From Thermomonas sp. S9 (GTDB taxonomy: Bacteria; Pseudomonadota; Gammaproteobacteria; Xanthomonadales; Xanthomonadaceae), in assembly GCF_024704365.1 (NCBI RefSeq), contig NZ_JAJDFY010000001.1:620001-684000 (forward strand): DNA of 64,000 nucleotides. Reading direction: 5' to 3'. Below are positions 1 to 7,173 of this stretch, piece by piece. The position numbers and the translations under genes were made by a program. A model generated the notes under the pieces. It searched no databases. It was not told where the DNA came from and worked only from the letters and a program-made list of their open reading frames with translations. Each line of letters begins with the position of its first letter. Position 1 is the first letter of the stretch.

Positions 1-235
1 GGCGGGTGAGCGCGGTGCCGCTGGTGCCGGGCAGGTGCAGGTCCATCAGCACCAGGTCGGGATCGAAGCGTTCCACCGCTTCCAGCACCCGCTCGGGCAC
101 CGCGACCACTTCCACCTGCATCCCGGCGCCGCGCAGGATCGCCTCGGCGAACACCGCCTGGCTGCGGTCGTCTTCGACGATCAGCACGCGGTAGGGAAGA
201 GCATCGGCGGCGGTCGGGTCCTGCAGCGTGCTCAT
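1..235 (-). CDS. Response regulator receiver domain (N-terminal part; gene runs off the left edge)
   Basis: The minus strand encodes the first 78 residues of a CheY-like receiver domain. The acidic pocket is seen in VLIVEDDRSQ (residues 17-26). The phospho-acceptor aspartate is D65 in DLVLMDLHLPG. The ATG at 235 is preceded by GAGG about ten bases upstream, which supports this start. Receiver domains take phosphate from a sensor kinase in the cytoplasm. The output domain lies outside the window, so the controlled function cannot be stated; fusion to a GGDEF or EAL domain is possible but unseen. The gene is divergent from the DUF6776 gene. Family assignment is firm, specific role unknown. Confidence 0.85.
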   Translation of the reverse strand, partial: MSTLQDPTAADALPYRVLIVEDDRSQAVFAEAILRGAGMQVEVVAVPERVLEAVERFDPDLVLMDLHLPGTSGTALTR

Positions 236-420
236 ACAAGATCCTCCGCGGCCGGCGCAGGAAGGAGGGCGGAGGCGTTGGTGGTGCGGGAGTCCATCGG
301 GCGGGGCAGCACGTCCATATTCGGTGATTCTGACGCAAAACGCCGGGAATGGAGGCCGCCGGCGCATCGAGGCGCCGCGCATTCCGGCGGGGACGCTGCC
401 AGTCTATACGCCAATCCGGC

Positions 421-449
421 TTGACGCAGTGATCGTGGCGATGCGATAC
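421..449 (+). promoter_or_regulatory. Candidate sigma-70 promoter of the DUF6776 gene
   Basis: TTGACG at 421-426 is a strong -35 match, followed 17 bases later by a weak -10, CGATAC, at 444-449. Initiation would fall at about 456-458, on top of the ATG at 457, and there is no Shine-Dalgarno upstream of that ATG. If this promoter is real, the transcript would be leaderless. Confidence 0.35.
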
Positions 450-456
450 CGCCGGC

Positions 457-1155
457 ATGCCGCCCTCTTCGCCGCCACCGCGTCCGCGTGCCGGGCATCC
501 GCGCTTGGCAGGCACGCTGTTGGTTGCCGCCGCCCTGCTGCTGGGCCTGTGGGGCGCCTGGCGCAGTTTCGCCCCGCAGCCGGCCAATGCGCGCGAGCAG
601 CTGCAGGCGCAGGCGCGCCGGATCGCGGTGCTGGAACAGCGCAACGCGACCCTGGCGCTGGCCGACCGCATCAGCCGCGAGGCCAACGCCAGCCTGCAGG
701 CGACCCTGGCCGAGCGCGACGAGGAGATTGCCGCGCTGCGCGCCGATGTCGCTTTCTACGAGCGCTTCGCCGGCAGCGCCCAGCGCCGCGGGTTGGGCGT
801 GCATGCGCTGGTGCTGCAGCCGCAGCGGGATCCGCAGCTGTGGCATTTCACCGCCACCCTGACCCAGAACATCAATCGCGGGGCGGTCAATACCGGCCAC
901 CTGCAGCTGCAGGTGGAGGTCAGCGACGGGCGCCGTCTGCGCCGGCTGGAGTGGCCTGCCCTGGCGGCGCCGGCCGCCACTGCGGGCATTCCCTACGCCT
1001 TCAAGTACTTCCAGCAGGTGGAAGGCGACCTGGTGCTGCCGCGTGGCAGCAAGCCGGTGCGGGTGGTCGTGCGCCTGCTGCCGGAGGGCGGCGCGCCGCT
1101 GGAGCAGGCGTTCCCGTGGGCGGCGGTGGTGGCCCCGGCGCAGGCCGACGGGTGA
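457..1155 (+). CDS. DUF6776-like membrane-anchored coiled-coil protein
   Basis: A 232-residue protein with a short Pro/Arg-rich cytoplasmic start, one membrane segment at about residues 18-36 ([15 protein letters not shown]), then a heptad-like coiled coil at about 45-100 rich in Glu, Arg, Leu and Ala. A beta-rich C-terminal domain of about 120 residues follows. I match this layout to the DUF6776 family, which has no known function. It lies just before erpA with about 70 bases between them. The likely location is the inner membrane with the C-terminal domain in the periplasm. No catalytic motif is visible. The start at 457 has no ribosome-binding site but keeps the membrane segment intact. 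Confidence 0.7.
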   Translation: MPPSSPPPRPRAGHPRLAGTLLVAAALLLGLWGAWRSFAPQPANAREQLQAQARRIAVLEQRNATLALADRISREANASLQATLAERDEEIAALRADVAFYERFAGSAQRRGLGVHALVLQPQRDPQLWHFTATLTQNINRGAVNTGHLQLQVEVSDGRRLRRLEWPALAAPAATAGIPYAFKYFQQVEGDLVLPRGSKPVRVVVRLLPEGGAPLEQAFPWAAVVAPAQADG

Positions 1156-1225
1156 GTGGTCGAGGGAAACCCTCGGGTCGAATCTTCGGGTTGAATCCAC
1201 GCCGCCCGCGCCCCATGCTGTCGGC

Positions 1226-1600
1226 ATGGATCTGCCCCTGCTCGAACCCGCCACGCCGCCGCTGCCGCCCGCTTCCCCGCTGCGTTTCACCGCCGCCGCC
1301 GCGGCCAAGGTGCGCGAACTGGTGGCGGAGGAGGGCAACCCGGCGCTCAAGCTGCGGGTGTACATCCAGGGCGGCGGCTGCTCCGGCTTCCAGTACGGCT
1401 TCGAGTTCGACGAGGGCCAGGAGCCGGACGACCTGGCGATCGCCACCGACGGCGCCACGCTGCTGGTCGATCCGCTCAGCCTGCAGTACCTGATGGGCGC
1501 CGAGGTCGATTACAGCGAATCGCTGGCCGGCGCCCAGTTCGTGATCCGCAACCCCAACGCCAGGACCACCTGCGGCTGCGGCAGCAGCTTCACCGTATGA
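1226..1600 (+). CDS. erpA: Iron-sulfur cluster insertion protein ErpA
   Basis: A 124-residue A-type carrier that delivers Fe-S clusters to apo-proteins in the cytoplasm. The fold-defining region [11 protein letters not shown] and the C-terminal TCGCGSSF carry the three conserved cysteines that bind the cluster. The N-terminus is about 15 residues of Pro-rich sequence before [11 protein letters not shown]. ErpA is preferred over IscA because no isc genes are nearby and because the acidic FDEGQEPDD stretch is typical of ErpA. The ATG at 1226 gives the usual family length; longer upstream readings of this frame look non-coding. Its stop overlaps the nudC start (ATGA at 1597-1600), suggesting coupled translation. 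Confidence 0.9.
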   Translation: MDLPLLEPATPPLPPASPLRFTAAAAAKVRELVAEEGNPALKLRVYIQGGGCSGFQYGFEFDEGQEPDDLAIATDGATLLVDPLSLQYLMGAEVDYSESLAGAQFVIRNPNARTTCGCGSSFTV

Positions 1601-2526
1601 GCCAGGCGCCGGCGGCGCAGGCGTGCCCGTTCGCCTTCGTGGACGGGGCGCTGGACCGCGCCGACCACCTGCGCAGCGATCCCGACGCGCTGGCCGCGCT
1701 GTGGCCGCAGGCCGGCGTGATCGCGCTGGACGCGCGCGGGCAGGCGCCGGTGGATGCGCGCGGGCAGCTGCTGGAACTGCCTGCCGCCGGAGTGGCCGGT
1801 GGCCCGCAGGATGGCACCTTCCTCGGTCTGCGCGACGGGCGCGCCTGGTTCCTGACCGAAGCCGCCGCGCCCGCGGCCGCCGGCTGGCTGGACCTGCGCA
1901 GCGCCGCCGCGCAGTGGCCGGCCTGGCAGTCCACCCTGTTCGCGCAGGCGCGCGCGCTGCAGCACTGGCACCAGCGCTACCGCTACTGCCCGGCCTGCGC
2001 CGGCCCGCTGCGGCTGGCGCGCGGCGGCTGGCGGGGCGTGTGCGCTGCCTGCGGCAGCGAGCACTATCCGCGCACCGACCAGGCCATGATCGCCGCCATC
2101 ACCGACGGCGAGCGCCTGCTGCTGGCGCGCCAGGCCAGCTGGCCGCGCCGGCGCTGGTCGGTGCTGGCCGGCTTCGTCGAACCCGGCGAGACCCTGGAGC
2201 AGACCGTGGTGCGCGAGGTGATGGAGGAAACCGGCGTGCGCGTACATGCGCACAGCGCGCGCTACCTGGCCTCGCAACCGTGGCCGTTCCCGGGCGCGCT
2301 GATGCTCGGCTTCATCGCCCACGCCGAACCCGACCCGCCGCAGCCGGGAGAGGAAATCGAGGCCGCGCGCTGGTTCAGCGCCGGGGAGGTGCGCGCGGCG
2401 CTGGCGCGCGACTGGAACGCTGCCGACGGCCCCGGTGACGAGATCGTGCTGCCGTCGCCCATCTCCATCGCCCGCCACGTGATCCAGACCTGGCTGGACG
2501 AATACGCCGCCGCCCGCGCCGGCTAG
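1597..2526 (+). CDS. nudC: NAD(+)/NADH pyrophosphatase (Nudix) NudC
   Basis: A 309-residue Nudix hydrolase that splits NADH/NAD+ to the mononucleotide plus AMP and, in enteric bacteria, removes NAD caps from RNA 5' ends. The domain order is diagnostic: an N-terminal beta domain; a zinc ribbon at about residues 130-155 with CPAC and CAAC; the Nudix box from about residue 191 (GFVEPGE, then EVMEETG); and the NudC-specific [14 protein letters not shown] at about 225. All metal-binding glutamates of the box are present. It overlaps erpA by four bases and precedes ampE by ten, so the three genes are likely one transcript. Confidence 0.93.
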   Translation: MSQAPAAQACPFAFVDGALDRADHLRSDPDALAALWPQAGVIALDARGQAPVDARGQLLELPAAGVAGGPQDGTFLGLRDGRAWFLTEAAAPAAAGWLDLRSAAAQWPAWQSTLFAQARALQHWHQRYRYCPACAGPLRLARGGWRGVCAACGSEHYPRTDQAMIAAITDGERLLLARQASWPRRRWSVLAGFVEPGETLEQTVVREVMEETGVRVHAHSARYLASQPWPFPGALMLGFIAHAEPDPPQPGEEIEAARWFSAGEVRAALARDWNAADGPGDEIVLPSPISIARHVIQTWLDEYAAARAG

Positions 2527-2536
2527 ACTGGCAGGC

Positions 2537-3418
2537 ATGGCCATCACCCTGCTCGCGGTCGTCATCGCCCTGGCCCTGGGCCATCTGGCGCCGGGGCTGG
2601 CGGCCCGCGTGCGCCGCTTCGACGCCTACCGCGACTGGCTGCACTGGCCGGGGCCGCGCCTGCCGGCGGCGCTGTACCTGCTGCTGGCGCCAGGCCTGCC
2701 GGTGCTGGCGATGGGGGTCGTGCAGCTGGGCCTGCGTCCGCTCGGCTGGGGCCTGCCCAGCCTGCTGCTGGGGATCGCCGTGCTGTTCTGGTGCTGGGGC
2801 CCGCGCGATCTCGACCGCGACGTGGCGGCGGTGCTGGCGGCCCCGGACGAGGCCGCCCGCCGCGCCGCCGCCGCCCGCCTGTGGCCGCCGGCGGGCGCGC
2901 CGGCCGATGCCGGGGCCTGCGTCGAGGCGGTGTTTCGCGGCGCGCGCCGGCGCTGGTTCGGGGTGCTGTTCTGGTTCTGCCTGCTGGGGCCGGCGGGCGC
3001 GCTGCTGTACCGGCTGGCGGCGCTGGCGGCGGAAGACCTGGCCGAGGCGGTGCCGGCGGCGGTGCAGCCGCTTGCGCGCACCCTGCTGGCGCTGCTGGAC
3101 TGGCCGGTGACCCAGCTGATGCTGCTGGCGCTGGCGGTGGTGGGCGATGCCGCCGCGGTCGCCGCGGCCTGGCGCCGGCCCGGCGCGTTCGGGCTGCAGG
3201 GTGGCCTGCTGGGCGCGGCGGCGCGCGCCAGCGTGCGCACCGACATCGCCGCGGAAGTGGCCGATTACACCGCCTCCGGTATCCCTGCCGAGACCGCGCT
3301 GGCCGAGGTGTTCGGCCCGCTGCCGGAGCTGCGCGAGGCGATGAACCTCATCTGGCGCATCCTGTTGCTATGGCTGGTGGTGCTGGCCCTGTTCGTGGTG
3401 GCCGGCTGGGTGGGCTGA
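2537..3418 (+). CDS. ampE: AmpE-like inner-membrane protein
   Basis: A 293-residue membrane protein of the CobD/CbiB/AmpE fold. In enterics AmpE is the membrane partner of the amidase AmpD in sensing of peptidoglycan recycling and AmpC beta-lactamase induction. Hydrophobic segments are visible at about residues 1-20, 45-65, 75-92, 138-165, 190-213 and 272-293. The C-terminal ALFVVAGWVG matches the family's terminal helix. Unusually, ampD is not adjacent here; the upstream neighbour is nudC, ten bases away. The family call is good, the regulatory role is inferred only from homology. Confidence 0.75.
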   Translation: MAITLLAVVIALALGHLAPGLAARVRRFDAYRDWLHWPGPRLPAALYLLLAPGLPVLAMGVVQLGLRPLGWGLPSLLLGIAVLFWCWGPRDLDRDVAAVLAAPDEAARRAAAARLWPPAGAPADAGACVEAVFRGARRRWFGVLFWFCLLGPAGALLYRLAALAAEDLAEAVPAAVQPLARTLLALLDWPVTQLMLLALAVVGDAAAVAAAWRRPGAFGLQGGLLGAAARASVRTDIAAEVADYTASGIPAETALAEVFGPLPELREAMNLIWRILLLWLVVLALFVVAGWVG

Positions 3419-3443
3419 GGCCGGCCGTGTGCCGAATGCGCCG

Positions 3444-3616
3444 TTCGCCCTGAGCCTGTCGAAGGGCGGTGCGGGGGTGTGGGGTTTGCCGGTTCCCGTC
3501 CGTGGTTCGACAGGCTCACCACGAACGGGAATGGCGGGCTCGCCACGAACGGGATTCCGGGTCCGCCGCGAACGGGAATGGCGGCCCCGCTGCGAACGGG
3601 AATTGCGGGGCGCTGC
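3444..3616. repeat. Dispersed inverted repeat (copy A) with four degenerate 24-bp tandem units
   Basis: TGAGCCTGTCGAA (3451-3463) and its exact complement TTCGACAGGCTCA (3506-3518) form an inverted pair. It is followed by four abutting units of about 24 bases, each starting with a form of (A)CGAACGGGA, from about 3521 to 3616. Related copies occur at 28446-28561 and 30041-30185. The element lies between the 3' ends of ampE and the acyltransferase. It resembles a REP/REPIN-type extragenic repeat; no coding function is apparent. Confidence 0.8.
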
Positions 3617-3636
3617 GGAGGCGGGATGGCGCCGTC

Positions 3637-4231
3637 CTACGCCGCATCCCCGCGCAGGGCGCGCACCTGCGCTTCCAGCAGGGCGGCGCTGGCGGCGTGG
3701 CCGGGGATCGGCGCGCCGGCGGCGACTTCGATGTGCGCGCGCAGCCGGCGCGGCAGGCGCATGCGGCCCAACCGTGAATCGCGCCGGCTCCACATGCTGC
3801 CCCACATGCTGCGCAGCGCCAGCGGCACCACCGGCACGTCCTGCCCGCGCGGCGGCGCGCTGCAGGATCTTCTCCACGCCCGACTTGAACGGCGCGATCT
3901 GCCCGTCCCTGGTCAGCGCGCCTTCCGGGAAGAGGCACACCAGCTCGCCCTCGGCCAGGGCCGCGTCCACCGCGTCGAACGCGCGCTGCATCACCTCCGG
4001 GTCCTCGCGCGCGCCGGCGATCGGGATCGCCCTGGCGGTGCGGAAGATCCAGCGCAGCACCGGGATATCGAAGATCTTGTAATACATCACGAACCGCATC
4101 GGGCGCGGGATGCTGGCCGACAGGATCAGCGCGTCCATGTAGCTGACGTGGTTGCACACCAGCAGCGCCGCGCCCTCGTCCGGCACGTGGTCTTCAATAC
4201 CGTGCAGCTTCACCCGGTACAGCGTGCGCAC
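3637..4231 (-). CDS. PlsC-type 1-acyl-glycerophosphate acyltransferase domain (frameshifted; probably the C-terminal half of the upstream MFS gene)
   Basis: From the GTG at 4231 the protein shows the PlsC fold: VCNHVSYMDAL carries the catalytic H-x4-D motif, and LFPEGALTRDG is the substrate-binding FPEG motif. It would acylate lysophospholipids at the inner membrane. Reading is lost at about 3841-3860 and resumes in another frame as VPVVPLALRSMWGS through to a TAG at 3637; a one-base change restores it. At the other end, the frame joins naturally onto the C-terminus of the MFS protein (…LMRFL/LLVRTLYRV…) if one base is removed at about 4235-4246. LplT-PlsC fusions of about 630 residues are known, so I infer one split gene spanning 3637-5537. 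A separate, translationally coupled gene is the alternative. Confidence 0.75.
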
Positions 4232-4238
4232 CAGCAGC

Positions 4239-5537
4239 TCAGCTCAAAAAGCGCATCAGGAACTCGGGCACGATCGTGAAGATATAGACCGCCCCCAGCG
4301 TGTTGGCGATCGCCAGCGCCAGGAACACCTGCGGGATGGTCCAGCCGAGCAGGCGTTGCAGGGCCAGCCCGATGAGCGCGGCGGCGACGATGAACATCGC
4401 GTTCTGGATGTTCATGCCGGAGATCACCCGCGCCAGCTCGTTGCGCGGCGTGCGGCTCTGGATCAGCGCGAACAGCGGCACCACGAAGAAGCCGGTGAAC
4501 ACCCCGATGCCGACCAGGTCGACCATGATCCGCAGGCTGCCCGGCGCGCGCGCGAACTCCGGCACCGACAGCCCGTGCGCCAGCGCCTGCCCGGGACGGG
4601 CGAAGTACAGGTCGAGCAGAAACGCGCTGATGCCGAATGCGCCCAGCGGCACCAGCCCGATTTCCACCGTGCGCGCGGACAGCTTTTCACAGGAAATCGA
4701 GCCGATGCCGACGCCCACCGAGAACAGCGCCAGCGCGAAGATGTAGAGGTTCTGGGTGCCGCCCAGGTTGGCCTGCGCGTACACCGGCAGCTGCGCGGTG
4801 AGCACCGTGCCCACGAACCAGAACCAGCTCACGCCCAGCACCGCGTTGCGCACCGCCAGCTGCCGGCGCGTCAGCTGCCAGATGCGCCAGGACTCGCGCA
4901 GGATGTTCCAGTCCACCTTCAGGCTCGGGTCGCCGGCGTCCACCTTGGGGATGCGCCGCGCCACCGTGTTGCCGGCGATCGCCAGCAGCACCACGGTCGC
5001 CGCCGCCAGCTGCGGGCCGTGCGCGCCGGCCAGCTGGAAGATCAGCCCGCCGGACACCATCCCCAGCAGGATCGCCACCGAGGTGCCCATCTCCACCAGC
5101 CCGTTGCCGCCGGTGAGCTCCTCTGGCTTGAGCACCGAGGGCAGGATCGAATACTTCACCGGCCCGAACAGGGTGGACTGCACCCCGGTGCCGAACAGCG
5201 CCACCAGCAGCACCGGCATGCTCTGCAGCAGGAAGCCCACCGCCGCCAGCGACATCACCGCGATCTCCATCGAGGTGGTGATTACGATGAGCTTCTGCTT
5301 CTCCAGCTTCTCCGCGATCTGCCCGGCGCTGGCCGAGAACAGGAAGAACGGCAGGATGAAGACCGCCGGCGCCAGGTTCGCGTACAGCCCCATCTCGGCG
5401 CTGCCCACCGCCATGTACGCCAGCAGCCCGATGATCGCCTGCCGGTACACGTTGTCGTTGAACGCGCCCAGCGCCTGCACCGTGAAATACGGCAGGAAGC
5501 GGCGCTGCCGGAGCAGGTCGAACTGCGAGTGGGCCAT
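4239..5537 (-). CDS. MFS transporter, LplT-like lysophospholipid flippase
   Basis: A 432-residue major facilitator with about 12 membrane helices. The N-terminus (RFLPYFTVQALGAFNDN) and GPVKYSILP are typical of the LplT branch, which flips lysophospholipids across the inner membrane for re-acylation by the partner acyltransferase. The frame ends in LMRFLS and a TGA at 4239, exactly where fusion homologues continue into the PlsC domain encoded next on the same strand. The local sequence repeats GAGCT twice around the break. The ATG at 5537 gives a normal MFS N-terminus. Function follows from family and from the adjacent acyltransferase domain. Confidence 0.85.
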   Translation of the reverse strand: MAHSQFDLLRQRRFLPYFTVQALGAFNDNVYRQAIIGLLAYMAVGSAEMGLYANLAPAVFILPFFLFSASAGQIAEKLEKQKLIVITTSMEIAVMSLAAVGFLLQSMPVLLVALFGTGVQSTLFGPVKYSILPSVLKPEELTGGNGLVEMGTSVAILLGMVSGGLIFQLAGAHGPQLAAATVVLLAIAGNTVARRIPKVDAGDPSLKVDWNILRESWRIWQLTRRQLAVRNAVLGVSWFWFVGTVLTAQLPVYAQANLGGTQNLYIFALALFSVGVGIGSISCEKLSARTVEIGLVPLGAFGISAFLLDLYFARPGQALAHGLSVPEFARAPGSLRIMVDLVGIGVFTGFFVVPLFALIQSRTPRNELARVISGMNIQNAMFIVAAALIGLALQRLLGWTIPQVFLALAIANTLGAVYIFTIVPEFLMRFLS

Positions 5538-5580
5538 GGCGTCCCCCGGATGGATGCGCGGAGGATAGCGGAAGCCCGCG

Positions 5581-6945
5581 TCAGTACCCGCCGAAGCTGC
5601 CCGCCGCGCCGGGGAACACCACCGGGCTCTCGCTGCCGTCCTTGGCCACCGCGGCCACGCCGAAGAAATAATCGTCGATCACCACGTTCTGCAGCGTGGC
5701 CGAGGTCACGTCCCCGACCCAGCGGCTGTGCGTCCACTGCGGCTCCGTCGTCAGCCGCCAGTACACGCGGTAGCCGGCCAGATTGGACGCCTGCGCGGCG
5801 GGCGGGCGCGCCCATTTCAGGGTGGTGTCGGGGCTCACCGCACCTGCGATGCGCACATCCGCGGGCGGCGGCGGTGCGGAGGCGAGCGCGGCCAGCGTCA
5901 CCACGTTGAGCGCGGTGAGCCTGGCGGCATAGGTGAAATCCACACCATCGAGGGTGTCGCCGTAGCGGCGGCCGTTCTCCACCCGCACGTCCTGGTGCTG
6001 GCGGTCGTAGTGCTCGTGCGCCTCCATCACCCGCACGGCCGGATAGCCCTGCTCGTTGAACGGGCGGTGGTGGCCGCCGCGGCCGAAGCGGTCCAGCCGG
6101 TACACCAGCCGGACGTCGAGGTTGGGCACATGCCGGGCCATGCGCGCGATGTAGCGCGCCAGATTGCGGCTGGGCGAATCCAGCTCGCCGCCGGTGAAGC
6201 GGCGTGCGCGTGCCTCCTCCGCGGTCTCGGTGGCGCGCGTGCCTTCCGAGAACACCCGCGCGGTGTGGTTGTCGATCACGCCGTCGATTCCGGCGATGTT
6301 GCCGATCATGTCGTTGTTCAGCACCGCCTCGACCCGCCAGCCCTGGCGCCTGGCCTCCGCGGCGAGGAACTTGCCGCCGTACAGGCCCTGCTCCTCGCCG
6401 GACAGCGCCGCATACACGATGGAGCCGGCGAAGCGGTGCTGGCTCAGCACCCGCGCGGCTTCCAGCACGCCGGCCAGGCCGCTGGCGTTGTCGTTGGCGC
6501 CGGGCGCATCGGAGGTGGCATCCATCACGTCGCTGGCGCGCGAATCGATGTCGCCGCTCATGATCACGTAGCGGTTGGGGTCCACGCTGCCGCGCTGGAT
6601 CGCGATCACGCTCACCACCTCCACCGGGCCGGGGATGCGCGGCTCGCCCTGCACCGTGCCGCTCACGTAGCGCACCTCCAGGCAGCCGCCGCAGGATTTG
6701 GAGATGCGGGTGAACTCGTCGAACACCCAGCGCCGGGCGGCGCCGATGCCGCGCGTGGGGGATGCCGTGTCCGACAGCGTGTGGCGGGTGCCGAAACCCA
6801 CCAGCGTGCGCACGTCGCGCTCGATGCGGGCCGCTGACGGCGCCGTTCCCAGGGCATCCAGCAGCGGCAGGTCGGCCGGCGGTGGCGGTGTCTGCGCGAC
6901 GGCGGCGGTGGTCAAGCCGAGCAACAGCAGTGCGAGTTTGCGCAT
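5581..6945 (-). CDS. Secreted M28-type metallopeptidase with C-terminal fibronectin-like domain
   Basis: A 454-residue protein with a signal peptide (about residues 1-17, MRKLALLLLGLTTAAVAQ). The M28 aminopeptidase fold is recognised from APGANDNASG (metal ligand Asp and the following turn), SGEEQGLYGG (catalytic and metal-binding Glu pair), LNNDMIGN and a late His in MEAHEHYDRQ. The usual first ligand motif GHxDS reads SGDIDS here, so the first histidine is replaced by aspartate. From about residue 360 a beta-rich segment (DTTLKWARPP…GYRVYW) looks like a fibronectin type III domain. It probably acts on peptides in the periplasm or outside the cell. It stands alone, 43 bases downstream of the divergently placed start of the MFS gene's operon neighbours. 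Confidence 0.8.
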   Translation of the reverse strand: MRKLALLLLGLTTAAVAQTPPPPADLPLLDALGTAPSAARIERDVRTLVGFGTRHTLSDTASPTRGIGAARRWVFDEFTRISKSCGGCLEVRYVSGTVQGEPRIPGPVEVVSVIAIQRGSVDPNRYVIMSGDIDSRASDVMDATSDAPGANDNASGLAGVLEAARVLSQHRFAGSIVYAALSGEEQGLYGGKFLAAEARRQGWRVEAVLNNDMIGNIAGIDGVIDNHTARVFSEGTRATETAEEARARRFTGGELDSPSRNLARYIARMARHVPNLDVRLVYRLDRFGRGGHHRPFNEQGYPAVRVMEAHEHYDRQHQDVRVENGRRYGDTLDGVDFTYAARLTALNVVTLAALASAPPPPADVRIAGAVSPDTTLKWARPPAAQASNLAGYRVYWRLTTEPQWTHSRWVGDVTSATLQNVVIDDYFFGVAAVAKDGSESPVVFPGAAGSFGGY

Positions 6946-7173
6946 GGCGATAGCCGTGAGCGGATGGATGCGCGAAGAATAGCCGGAGACGCGCGCCCTT
7001 GCGGCGCGGCCGGGGCCGCCGTGCGTGGCGCGCCTGTCGAACCACCGGCGGCAACCGGCGAGCCCGCGCCCACCGCACCGCGCTGATCGACAGCGCAGCC
7101 CGCACCAGCATGCCGTGATTCCGGCGCAAACCGGAGCCGTGAACGGCTATCCTCGCCGCAGGAGGGACAAGGA

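Noticed and set aside
3521..3616. CRISPR-like tandem repeat
   Set aside because: The 24-base units abut each other without spacers and are degenerate; no cas genes are present in the window.
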